Shown here piece by piece: positions 1 through 7,368 of a DNA stretch of 64,000 nucleotides. The notes under the pieces were generated by a model that worked only from the letters and a program-made list of their open reading frames with translations, ran no database searches and was not told the DNA's origin. Position numbers and translations under genes: made by a program. Numbering within the stretch: the first letter of the stretch is position 1; the number at the start of each line of letters is the position of its first letter. This DNA is from DATHTS01 sp041940425 (lineage in GTDB: Bacteria; Acidobacteriota; Blastocatellia; Pyrinomonadales; Pyrinomonadaceae): the NCBI GenBank assembly GCA_041940425.1, contig JBGTSF010000002.1, positions 1 to 64,000 on the forward strand. The letters are read 5' to 3'.

Positions 1-471
1 GCAAGTACCTTAAAAATAAATCAATTCGTAAGATTAGAATTTACTTGATAATTTCTTTACCTCAGTCAAAAATACTATCAGCATGCAGCCAAAGTTGACT
101 TTTAATCAAATGTTTAATTAGGTGTTTCATAATTAAAAGAATCAATAGATCAAGAGGGAAGCCCAGGTCGTCAAGGAAAAATTTCTTACCGATTAACATT
201 TCCAAAACATGATTTTCACTAGTGATCCAGAACTGGCCTAAGCCTTGGTGGAAGGAAAAGATAACAAAATTGAGAAGATTGTTGGCAAGAGAACAAACGA
301 AATCATCAATGTAATTGTGATTGTTGAAGATCTGAAGCAGGCAGCAGCAGTTCCTTTCAAGTAATGGTGATGCGCCCTTATACTCTTTTCACAATACATA
401 GAAATGGAAAGTATACGCTATTGAAGAGCTATTCAGCAGTAGCCATATCTCAAAAGCTTTTATACACTTAG
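1..471. other. AT-rich stretch with decayed coding frames
   Basis: No intact gene is visible. Two overlapping plus-strand frames look protein-like but are closed by stops. One runs from about 139 to a TAG at 220-222. The other runs from ATG 209 to TAA 362-364 and is cut by TAA 239-241; after that stop it reads a plausible helical segment (ALVEGKDNKIEKIVGKRTNE). The stretch is more AT-rich than the genes that follow. It may be the eroded remnant of a gene with a frameshift and a stop; I cannot name the family. Confidence 0.3.
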
Positions 472-1245
472 GTGTGTTATGTGTGCTATTTTATGTTTTG
501 TGGGAATAATGGTTACCGAAGCAAAATATACTGCATTTACACGATTGTTCTCGAAGAACAAATCTATGTTGAACTGCGCGATACCGGCGAGCTTATCGAA
601 GCCTACTGGGAGAAAGGCTGGCATTCCGGTTATGGAGATTTTCACCGCGCTAATTATGACCATTATAAGGGCAGATACGTTAAATCTTTTCCGGCGCGGA
701 TAAAGCTCTGGGAATTCGTGTTTACAAAGAGTTTGCGCCGCGTTTTGAAAAAGAACGAAGATTTGAAAACCGTTATACGACCGCTCCGAATCACGCCCGA
801 AAAAGAAAAACTTTATCTCTTTTATAATCTAGCGCGATATAAGGAACCGCCGCGCACGACGTTAGCCAAATCTTACGAATATATTCGCTGGTATCCTTCG
901 GATCTGACCGAGCTTTGCGTTTTCAAAGACGACAAACTGATCGCGTGCAGTATTTTCGAGGTCGGCAACTTTGCGATGGTCACGAACACCTGTTTCTGGG
1001 ATATAAACGAGGCTTCGCGCAGTCTCGGCACATACACGATTCTGCGCGAAATCCAATACGCGCTCGGAAAAAATATGCATTACTATTATCTCGGCTCGTA
1101 TTACAAACAAAATCCGAATTACCGGTATAAAACCCGTTTTCGCGGTCTCGAACTTTTCGATTGGGATTGGCAGGGATGGATTGACTTCCGAAACCCGCGA
1201 GTCGAAGAAATGCTGAATCAAAAACTCCCGCGCCGAAAGGATTAA
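472..1245 (+). CDS. Arginyl/leucyl-tRNA--protein transferase-like (ATE/Bpt C-terminal domain)
   Basis: Enzymes of this family move an amino acid from a charged tRNA to the N-terminus of a protein and so mark it for N-degron proteolysis. The C-terminal half shows family hallmarks: a basic SLRRVLKKN stretch, SLGTYTILREIQYA, and YYYLGSYY followed by RYKTRF, as in Bpt proteins. The N-terminal half differs. Where Bpt and Ate1 proteins carry the C-x2-C-x2-C cluster, this protein reads RANYDHYKGRYVKSFPARI with no cysteine. The frame opens at GTG 472 directly after a stop, ATG 493 is an alternative, and neither has a clear ribosome site, so the true N-terminus is uncertain and may be truncated. The next gene starts 3 bases after the stop. 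Confidence 0.72.
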   Translation: MCYVCYFMFCGNNGYRSKIYCIYTIVLEEQIYVELRDTGELIEAYWEKGWHSGYGDFHRANYDHYKGRYVKSFPARIKLWEFVFTKSLRRVLKKNEDLKTVIRPLRITPEKEKLYLFYNLARYKEPPRTTLAKSYEYIRWYPSDLTELCVFKDDKLIACSIFEVGNFAMVTNTCFWDINEASRSLGTYTILREIQYALGKNMHYYYLGSYYKQNPNYRYKTRFRGLELFDWDWQGWIDFRNPRVEEMLNQKLPRRKD

Positions 1246-1248
1246 ATT

Positions 1249-1818
1249 ATGGCTGTTTTGTGTGATCGTTTGCATCTGTTTAATACCGAACTCGTCAAAA
1301 AAATTACGGCGATGAGCGACGACGAACTCTGGGAATATCTTTTAGCCAATACCGACCGGATCGAGGAAATTATAAATGGACATAGTGTCGCCGCCGGCTT
1401 TCTCTACGCATATCCGCACGGCACGGATTGGTTTAAGAAACATTTCCTGAAGCACCTCGAAGATTACCGCGAAGGCGTGATTTTTTCCGTCGTAATGGAT
1501 TTTTGTTTTGAAGGCGGGCAAATTCGTCTCGATCCCGTCGGAATGTGCGGATTTTTAGACCACAGCGATTCGTGCGACGTTCAAACGTCGGATGAGATAA
1601 TGCCGCCCGTTGACGAAGATTCGGAAGAAGCCTGGAGCAAAAAATACTTTCACCTGCTCGAACCTCATCACGTTCGGCACATCATCAAGGCTCTCGAAAA
1701 CAATTTTGAAAATCAGGAAACCAACACGCGCGAAGATATCGAAAAAATCAAAGAGATGCGTGAGTTTTGTCTGCAAAACAAAGAATACAAGGTCGCATAC
1801 ATTTTCGACGGCGCGTAA
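1249..1818 (+). CDS. Hypothetical acidic protein, 189 aa
   Basis: I do not recognise the family. The protein is soluble, acidic and mostly helical, with no signal peptide or membrane segment. It has a central Cys/Gly-rich patch (DPVGMCGFLDHSDSCD, about residues 95-110) and a charged helical C-terminus. ATG 1249 follows the transferase stop by 3 bases, so the two are probably cotranscribed. The acidity and compact size resemble immunity or regulatory proteins, but nothing in the sequence proves that. Confidence 0.6.
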   Translation: MAVLCDRLHLFNTELVKKITAMSDDELWEYLLANTDRIEEIINGHSVAAGFLYAYPHGTDWFKKHFLKHLEDYREGVIFSVVMDFCFEGGQIRLDPVGMCGFLDHSDSCDVQTSDEIMPPVDEDSEEAWSKKYFHLLEPHHVRHIIKALENNFENQETNTREDIEKIKEMREFCLQNKEYKVAYIFDGA

Positions 1819-1837
1819 AAAACGGAGGGAAATCTAC

Positions 1838-2248
1838 AATTCGATCCCGTCGCAAGAATTTAATCGAAATATCGTCGGCAAAATCGAAATTATTTCAGAA
1901 TTCAAAGGCGAAAAATTATGAACAAAGAAATTGTTTTTGACGAAAAAAGAATTCAACAAAGAATTCAAACGGCTTTCGAGGAGATGGACGAAACAAAAAA
2001 TTCTGCTTACGATATTTCATTTCATATGACGGACTGGATTTCCGATGTAAATGAATTGGTTAAAGTTTATTCGAATATAGATAAGCTGGATAACGACGAA
2101 ATAACTCACTTCATTTATAAATTTTTAGCGCATGTCCCGAATCATCTAAACGCGGCTATGAAATTAAGCGGAATGGGTAAGGTTGAAGATATTTTTAATG
2201 TCGGCATCCTTGAAGAATAAACAATTTTATAATTCGATCCCGTCGCAA
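1838..2248. repeat. 18-bp direct repeats flanking a small gene
   Basis: AATTCGATCCCGTCGCAA occurs at 1838-1855 and again, exactly, at 2231-2248. The right copy is the 3' coding end of the cysteine dioxygenase gene; read on the minus strand it encodes CDGIEL followed by a stop. The left copy also reads CDGIEL and then TAG, although no dioxygenase gene lies there. The 375 bases between the copies hold essentially only the 100-aa gene at 1918-2220. This looks like a duplication made when the small gene was inserted. Confidence 0.7.
1918..2220 (+). CDS. Hypothetical acidic protein, 100 aa
   Basis: Family not recognised. It is a small, acidic, helical cytoplasmic protein without signal or membrane segments. 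ATG 1918 is preceded by a purine-rich AAAGGCG stretch. It is convergent with the cysteine dioxygenase gene, whose stop lies 6 bases beyond its own, and it sits between two copies of an 18-bp repeat derived from the end of that gene. Its size and charge would suit an immunity or antitoxin protein, but that is a guess from appearance only. Confidence 0.55.
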   Translation: MNKEIVFDEKRIQQRIQTAFEEMDETKNSAYDISFHMTDWISDVNELVKVYSNIDKLDNDEITHFIYKFLAHVPNHLNAAMKLSGMGKVEDIFNVGILEE

Positions 2249-2799
2249 ATCTCGCCGCGAATGCTCGTGTAGCATAAATTTACTTCTTTAAATGTATCGG
2301 TATCGCGGCAGTAGGAAAGACATTTGTTGAATGGTTTTGAATAGATGTGAACGCTGACGGCGCGCTCATTGAATTCTGAAAGATTAAGAATTTGATGGAT
2401 CGGCTCTTCGAGTTCGACCTTGGCGGCGAGACAATCGGACAAATCAAACATGTCGGTTTCGGCTAATTTACAAAAACCTTTTTCCTCGTCCATCTCGACG
2501 GCGCGGAAATTCTGCCCGCGAAGTTTGCCGACCGGAACGGTCATCCAGCACATCTGATCGGCGTGATTATGAATCCGCGAAGCCTGCCCGCGCTCCCAGC
2601 AAACCGCCATCAGTTCGAACCGCTCGTCCTTGTAGATCAGATTGCGCGTGTAAAATTTTTCGCTCCAGAAAAAGTAAGGCGCGATCGTTTCAACATCAAC
2701 CGGATTTTCCGCCAGAAATTGATAGACGTTATCGCATTTAAACTCCGCATCGGGAATCTCGCGCAAGCCTTCGATCAAGTTTTCGATTTTTACTTTCAT
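2227..2799 (-). CDS. cdo: Cysteine dioxygenase type I
   Basis: Cupin enzyme that oxidises L-cysteine with O2 to cysteine sulfinate using one non-haem iron. The three iron ligands of the family are visible as H77 and H79 in SRIHNHADQ and H135 in EEPIHQILN. C84 follows the second histidine by five residues, matching the cysteine of the Cys-Tyr cross-link in the mammalian enzyme, and its partner tyrosine is present in the HIYSKPF motif (Y153). Length 190 aa is normal. Start ATG 2799 is the only good one; upstream of it lies a GCAGTCA heptamer array. The 3' end is duplicated about 400 bp away at 1838. Confidence 0.93.
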   Translation of the reverse strand: MKVKIENLIEGLREIPDAEFKCDNVYQFLAENPVDVETIAPYFFWSEKFYTRNLIYKDERFELMAVCWERGQASRIHNHADQMCWMTVPVGKLRGQNFRAVEMDEEKGFCKLAETDMFDLSDCLAAKVELEEPIHQILNLSEFNERAVSVHIYSKPFNKCLSYCRDTDTFKEVNLCYTSIRGEICDGIEL

Positions 2800-2800
2800 A

Positions 2801-2822
2801 GCAGTCAGCAGTCAGCAGTCAG
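2801..2822. repeat. Heptanucleotide array (GCAGTCA)3
   Basis: Three perfect tandem copies of GCAGTCA fill the gap between the cysteine dioxygenase start and the stop of the four-helix-bundle gene. It is one member of a heptamer family seen at several places in the window, both between and inside genes. Confidence 0.85.
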
Positions 2823-3182
2823 TTAGATTTCATTGCGGACTTTTGCAAGTAAAGACGCAAGCATTCGCTTTACTTCCAGAAGTTGATTTTCTATTTTTTG
2901 ATGCTGACCCGAATCTATAAATTGTAAATCGCGGGATAAGATCAAATGATATTCTAATTCATTTGCAGAACCAAAAGCTATTTGCAGAAATCGAGCGAAT
3001 TCAGAATTTCCCTGCCTTCCGCAACCTTCGGCTATATTTGCCGGAATTGAAGACGAAGCCCGCCGCATCTGACTGGTTAATCCGTAGAGTTCTTCTTTGG
3101 GAAAGGTTTTTGTAATTTTATAAATAGATAAAGTCAATTCATGTGATTTTTGTCATACTTTCAAATCTCTAAAATTTTTCAT
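2823..3182 (-). pseudogene. Four helix bundle protein (S23/TIGR02436-type) with nonsense codon
   Basis: From ATG 3182 on the minus strand the frame reads MKNFRDLKV, stop, QKSHELTLSIYKITK and continues without interruption through KEELYGLTSQMRR and IPANIAEG, the hallmarks of the small four-helix-bundle family often found in 23S rRNA intervening sequences. The full length would be 119 aa, as usual for the family. Codon 10 is TGA (3153-3155) exactly where homologues carry Trp (DLxVWQKAHEL), so a single TGG to TGA change breaks it. A shorter product could start at TTG 3137 but would lose most of helix 1. No diversity-generating retroelement is nearby. Confidence 0.82.
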
Positions 3183-3199
3183 AAGGGAGTTACCTCTTT

Positions 3200-5122
3200 T
3201 TACTGAATGCTGATTGCTGATTGCTGACTGCTCCTCAAAAAATCAATAAACTCATTCACATTTCTGGTCAGACCGGGAAATGTCGAGATCAATTTTCCGT
3301 CCGGTTCGATGACGGCGTAGTAAGGCAGAGCGACGGTTTGAAAGGTCTGTTCCTGAAACTGTTGTTGGCGTTCGTAGATTTCGCCTTCGCCGTCGGTGAA
3401 GAGTTTGGCGAGAACGAATTTGTTCATTTCCGCTTCGACATCTTTTTTGACAAAAACATTCGCTTCCATCCAGCGGCAGTTCGTGCAGGTGTAGCCGGTG
3501 AAATCTATGAAAACGCGCTTGTTTTCCGTTTTAGCCCGCGCTTTGGCTTTTTCCAGATCGTTGTAGATCCATTCGGGTTCGTCTTTTGTTTTGCCGAAAA
3601 CTTTCGAGGTCGTGTTTTCGAGATCGGGCGGCAAAAATGATTCGAGTTCGCCCAATTTTGCACCGAACAAACCTGTCAATAAATAAAAACTAATTGCCAG
3701 ACTCAAAATAGCCGACAGCAGACGAATCGCGCCGATGCGTTCGGGTTTCGTGTCGTGAAAAAGTTGGAATTTTCCGAGAAGATAAATCGCCAAAATTATC
3801 CCGAGCGCGATCCAAATCGAAAGCACGAACGAGCGCGTGAAGATTCCCCAGTTCCAGATCAGATCAACATTCGAGATAAATTTCATCGCCGCCGCGACTT
3901 CGAGAAAACCCATCGAAACCTTGATCGAATTCATCCAGCCGCCCGCTCTCGGCAGATTCGAAACGTATTGCGGAACGAGCGCGAGAACGAAAAACGGCAG
4001 AGCGAAAACGGTCGAAAAAGCGAGCATCCCGACGAGCGGCATCTGCCATTCGCCGTTAGCGGCGGAAACTAAAATCGTCCCGACAAACGGCGACGTGCAG
4101 GTAAAACTCGTCAGAGTGAAAGTCAGTCCCATCAAAAGCGCACCGATGATGCCGCCGCCTTCGCCTTCTTTACTGCGCGTTAGATTGTCGAGTTTCGTCA
4201 AAACCGAAGTCGGCACATTTATTTCATACGCGCCGAAAAGATTAAAAGCGAAAAACAGAAAAACCGCCGCGATGATGATATTCACCCACGGATTCGCCGC
4301 GAAAAGATTTATTCCCGCCGCGCCGACAAAAATGGCGAGAAGCATTCCGAGAATCGTAAACGTCGAAATAATCCCGATCGAATAAATCGAGGCGAGCCGC
4401 ACGGCTTTCGCGCGGCTGCGTCCAGCGTGATTCGTAAAATACGAAACCGTAATCGGAATCATCGGAAACACGCACGGCGTTAAAAGCGACAACGCGCCGA
4501 GCGTGACGGCAAGCCAGACGAAACTCCAGATCGGAGTTTCAGAGTTCGGAGTGTTCGGAGAGTTTAGAGAGTTAGTTGTTATTTGCTGTTGCTCGTTGCC
4601 GACCGCTGACTGCTGACTGCTGACTGCCGTCTGCTTTTTAACATCTTCAAATCCACCAAACGAAACCTTAACCGTTTTCGGCGGCAGACAAACCGAGTCG
4701 TCGCAGACCTGAAAACGGACGTTTATTGCTAAAGCGTCGCCGCTTGTTTCGGCGGTTGTTTTAAGCGGAATAGTAAATTCGGCTTTTTCCGAAAAAGTTT
4801 TCGTTTCGATGCCGAAATTCGGGTCGAATTTCGTTACTGGCGCGGACGAAGAAATTTTGCCTTCAATCTCGAACGGAAGATTTTCGGTGACCGTGATTTT
4901 TGTCGGAAAAGGTCCGCCCGCGGGCTGTTCGACCGCGTAGAGATACCATTTACCCTCGATGGCGGCTTTTAATGTGGCGGAAAATTTTTCGCCCGGCTTT
5001 AAAGATTTCCCTTTCGCGTCCGATTCGAGCGACCACGAAACCGGATTTTGTGCAACAGCGAAAACGGGCAGACAAAGAACCGCCGCGATAACGAACAATT
5101 TGATAAAACTTTTCGGAAACAT
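3200..5122 (-). CDS. dsbD: Protein-disulfide reductase DsbD
   Basis: Inner-membrane thiol carrier that passes electrons from cytoplasmic thioredoxin to periplasmic partners. Domain order is signal peptide, N-terminal DsbD-alpha-like domain with a Cys pair in VCDDSVCLPP, eight-helix core with the conserved cysteines in LTPCVFPMIP and SFTCTSPF, and a C-terminal thioredoxin domain with active site CTNC. The frame is open to TTG 5161, but ATG 5122 (MFPKSFIK) gives a clean signal peptide. Two heptamer repeat arrays lie inside the gene: 4601-4629 encodes a Ser/Gln-rich linker between the first domain and the membrane core, and 3203-3232 encodes the last residues (SSQQSAIS). Confidence 0.93.
   Translation of the reverse strand: MFPKSFIKLFVIAAVLCLPVFAVAQNPVSWSLESDAKGKSLKPGEKFSATLKAAIEGKWYLYAVEQPAGGPFPTKITVTENLPFEIEGKISSSAPVTKFDPNFGIETKTFSEKAEFTIPLKTTAETSGDALAINVRFQVCDDSVCLPPKTVKVSFGGFEDVKKQTAVSSQQSAVGNEQQQITTNSLNSPNTPNSETPIWSFVWLAVTLGALSLLTPCVFPMIPITVSYFTNHAGRSRAKAVRLASIYSIGIISTFTILGMLLAIFVGAAGINLFAANPWVNIIIAAVFLFFAFNLFGAYEINVPTSVLTKLDNLTRSKEGEGGGIIGALLMGLTFTLTSFTCTSPFVGTILVSAANGEWQMPLVGMLAFSTVFALPFFVLALVPQYVSNLPRAGGWMNSIKVSMGFLEVAAAMKFISNVDLIWNWGIFTRSFVLSIWIALGIILAIYLLGKFQLFHDTKPERIGAIRLLSAILSLAISFYLLTGLFGAKLGELESFLPPDLENTTSKVFGKTKDEPEWIYNDLEKAKARAKTENKRVFIDFTGYTCTNCRWMEANVFVKKDVEAEMNKFVLAKLFTDGEGEIYERQQQFQEQTFQTVALPYYAVIEPDGKLISTFPGLTRNVNEFIDFLRSSQQSAISIQ
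3203..3232. repeat. Heptamer array TGCTGAT/TGCTGAC in the 3' end of dsbD
   Basis: Three to four TGCTGAT-type units lie immediately inside the dsbD stop codon and encode the tail SSQQSAIS. The array is the reverse complement of the GCAGTCA type at 2801. Confidence 0.8.
4543..4633. repeat. Degenerate heptamer array inside dsbD
   Basis: A TGACTGC array (4601-4629) is preceded by degenerate GTTCGGA and GTTAGAG-type units. It stays in frame and encodes the QTAVSSQQSAVGNEQQQ linker plus a following Asn/Ser-rich stretch between the periplasmic domain and the first membrane helix of DsbD. Confidence 0.75.
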
Positions 5123-5353
5123 TATTTCAAGTAAACAATTTAAAATGTAAAAACGCCTCAAGTTGTTTGATGCAAAATTTTACCATTTTTATTCCTGACG
5201 CGCTTATTTGCAAAGAATATTTGATTTTTTGTCGTTTTCGAAATTATAAAGTGTTCAGTATTTTGCACAAATCGCATCCGGTCGCTTATAATTTCAAAGT
5301 AATAAATTTTAACTTTTACATTATTTTGAGATTCAAAATCGAAGGAGATTATT

Positions 5354-6502
5354 TTGCCGACAAAAACAGCAGCCAGTCAAAAAACCGACGATAAAAAAAC
5401 AACAAAAAGCTCGACCAACGGAAACAACAAAACCGCTTCGCCGAAAGCGGACGAAATGGACAAAGCGGCAGCGGAAGTTTTCGATGTCAAAGAAGCGCAG
5501 GCGGAGTTTAACAAGCGAAAAAAATCACAGCTTGCCGCGATCAAAAAACTCGACAAAGAACTTCTGCGGGAAATGCTTTACCAGATGGTTCTCGGGCGCG
5601 TCTTCGAACAGAAATGCGCCGAAGTTTACCGCATCGGAAAGATCGGCGGTTTTTGTCACCTGTATATCGGTCAGGAAGCGATCGCCGTCGGAACGATGAT
5701 GGCGCTTAAAGAAGGCGATTACGTCATCACTTCTTACCGCGATCACGTTCAGGCGATGGTCGCCGGAATCACGCCGGAAGCCGTCATGGCTGAACTTTAC
5801 GGCAAAGCGGGCGGCAACGTCAAAGGCAAAGGCGGCTCGATGCATATGTTCTCGAAGGAAAAAGGATTTTTCGGCGGACACGGCATCGTCGGCGGTCAGA
5901 TCGGCGTCGGCACGGGCATGGCTTACGCGCAGAAATACAAGGGAACGGACAATGTCACGCTCTGCTTTTTCGGCGAAGCGGCGGTTAATCAGGGGATTTT
6001 TCACGAATCCTTGAATATGGCTGAGCTTTGGGATTTGCCGATCATATACATCTGCGAAAACAACAAATACGGAATGGGAACTTCGCAAAAACGCGCGATG
6101 AGCATTTCGAGCATCGCCCAAAAGGCGGAAGGCTACGGGATGGCTGGCGAATTCGTGGACGGAATGGACGTGATGGCTGTCCGCGACGCGACGCTTCGGG
6201 CAATCGAACGAGCGAGAAAAGAATCGCGCCCGACGCTTCTCGAAATCCGCGCTTATCGCTATATGGGACATTCGATGAGTGATCCCGGAAAATACCGTTC
6301 GACCGATGAGATCAAAAAATATCAGGAACGCGACCCGATTCTTTTATTCAAAGATTCTTTGAAGGAAGCGAAAGTTTTTACCGACAAGGATTTTGAAGAG
6401 ATCGAACAGCAGGCGAAAGACGCAACCGAAAGAGCGGTGAAATTTGCCGACGAAAGTCCTCTGCCGGATGAGAGCGAACTTTTCACGGATGTTTATGCTT
6501 AG
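5354..6502 (+). CDS. pdhA: Pyruvate dehydrogenase E1 component, alpha subunit
   Basis: Thiamine-diphosphate-dependent subunit that decarboxylates pyruvate with the beta subunit (7369-8352). Seen are the substrate-channel and TPP motifs: IGQEAIAVG, YRDHVQAM, GKGGSMHMF, the GEAAVNQG TPP/Mg loop and the ENNKYGMGT segment. A Lys/Ser/Thr-rich tail of about 50 residues precedes the enzyme domain. The start is TTG 5354, chosen because GGAG lies at normal distance upstream (5343-5347) and there is no better ATG. E1-alpha and E1-beta are usually adjacent, but here about 870 bp of accessory genes separate them. Confidence 0.94.
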   Translation: MPTKTAASQKTDDKKTTKSSTNGNNKTASPKADEMDKAAAEVFDVKEAQAEFNKRKKSQLAAIKKLDKELLREMLYQMVLGRVFEQKCAEVYRIGKIGGFCHLYIGQEAIAVGTMMALKEGDYVITSYRDHVQAMVAGITPEAVMAELYGKAGGNVKGKGGSMHMFSKEKGFFGGHGIVGGQIGVGTGMAYAQKYKGTDNVTLCFFGEAAVNQGIFHESLNMAELWDLPIIYICENNKYGMGTSQKRAMSISSIAQKAEGYGMAGEFVDGMDVMAVRDATLRAIERARKESRPTLLEIRAYRYMGHSMSDPGKYRSTDEIKKYQERDPILLFKDSLKEAKVFTDKDFEEIEQQAKDATERAVKFADESPLPDESELFTDVYA

Positions 6503-6511
6503 CTAAAAGTT

Positions 6512-6925
6512 ATGAGGAAATCCTATTTTATACTTTTGATACTTTCAATTTTTACTTCAAACGCATTTTCGCAAGCCGTTTGTCCGATAAAAACTTTGAA
6601 GGTAAATAAAGTAAACGGGAAAATATTGCTAGGAGTAAAATCAAAAATACCTTATTCAAATGCCGGAATATTTTTGTTTAAGCTTGATGATGTAGAAACA
6701 ATTGTTTCAACAACGACTACAAATGAAGAGGGTTATTTTGAATTTGATAATATAAAGAAAGGTAAATACGGCTTCAAATTTGATGTTATATTTGATGGGA
6801 TGTTATATCGTCCATATCGTGCAATCGTTAAAGTAAAAAAAACAGATAGTTCAAAATTAAAACCTTCGATATTAATTATTTATAGCGGAGATTGCTGGGA
6901 TACGGAAGCGGAAACAGTTAAATAA
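6512..6925 (+). CDS. Secreted protein with carboxypeptidase-regulatory-like fold
   Basis: 137 aa with a clear signal peptide (MRKSYFILLILSIFTSNAFS). The mature part resembles a single transthyretin-like beta domain: AGIFLFKLDDVETIVSTTTT followed by NEEGYFEFDNIKKGKYGF, the typical turn-rich pattern of carboxypeptidase-regulatory repeats. Two cysteines (VCPIK and GDCWD) could form a disulfide. Base composition is more AT-rich and Lys codons more frequent than in pdhA and pdhB around it, which suggests later arrival. Function unknown. Confidence 0.65.
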   Translation: MRKSYFILLILSIFTSNAFSQAVCPIKTLKVNKVNGKILLGVKSKIPYSNAGIFLFKLDDVETIVSTTTTNEEGYFEFDNIKKGKYGFKFDVIFDGMLYRPYRAIVKVKKTDSSKLKPSILIIYSGDCWDTEAETVK

Positions 6926-6954
6926 TTTGAAAATTTTACGGCAGAAATTGGAAT

Positions 6955-7158
6955 ATGAAATTAAAGGTAATTGTTCACGAGGCGGAAGAAGGCGGATTTT
7001 GGGCGGAAGTTCCCGCTATTCGCGGCTGCGCGACACAGGGTGAAACCTTTGAAGAGCTTCTCCAAAATCTTTACGAGGCAATCGAAGGCTGTTTGTCGGT
7101 TGATATTTCGCCGCAACAAATCAGCGGCAATGAACGAGTTGTAGAAATTGCGATATGA
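6955..7158 (+). CDS. hicB: HicB-family antitoxin
   Basis: A 67-aa partial RNase-H-like HicB fold: an N-terminal strand, EEGGFWAEVPAIRGCATQG, then the ETFEELLQNLYEAIEGCL helix. There is no C-terminal DNA-binding extension. The stop codon overlaps the ATG of the hicA remnant (ATGA at 7155-7158), the usual hicB-hicA coupling. Because the toxin partner is broken, this antitoxin may now be an orphan or may neutralise toxins elsewhere. Confidence 0.88.
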   Translation: MKLKVIVHEAEEGGFWAEVPAIRGCATQGETFEELLQNLYEAIEGCLSVDISPQQISGNERVVEIAI

Positions 7159-7361
7159 AAACGCTTTCGGGCAAACAGCTTGCTAAATTGCTTGAGAAAA
7201 ACGGCTAGGAATTATTGAGAATTCAAGGCAGTCATCATATTTATGGAAAAAGCGGAAACGATGCGAGAATTTCCGTTCCGATTCATAAAAATCAAAGTTT
7301 GAAAACCGGACTTTTAAGACATCTATTGAAATTAGCCGAATTAAGCGAAAACGATTTATAA
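7155..7361 (+). pseudogene. hicA: HicA toxin remnant with nonsense codon
   Basis: The frame from ATG 7155 reads MKTLSGKQLAKLLEKNG, stop, ELLRIQGSHHIYGK, then SVPIHKNQSLKTGLLRHLL and a normal stop at 7359-7361, 68 codons in all. Residues after the stop contain the conserved GSHHIY and VPxH elements of the HicA double-stranded-RNA-binding fold, including the catalytic His. TAG at 7206-7208 falls where HicA proteins have an aromatic residue after Gly, so one TGG to TAG change explains it. The toxin should be inactive unless the stop is suppressed. Confidence 0.88.
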
Positions 7362-7368
7362 AAATTTT

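Noticed and set aside
5167..5394. 75-aa plus-strand frame before pdhA
   Set aside because: Low-complexity Phe/Ile/Asn-rich peptide, no ribosome site, and it overlaps the pdhA start and its Shine-Dalgarno.
2823..7361. Recoding of TGA as Trp
   Set aside because: One of the two lesions is TAG, and TGA serves as the normal stop of many genes here.
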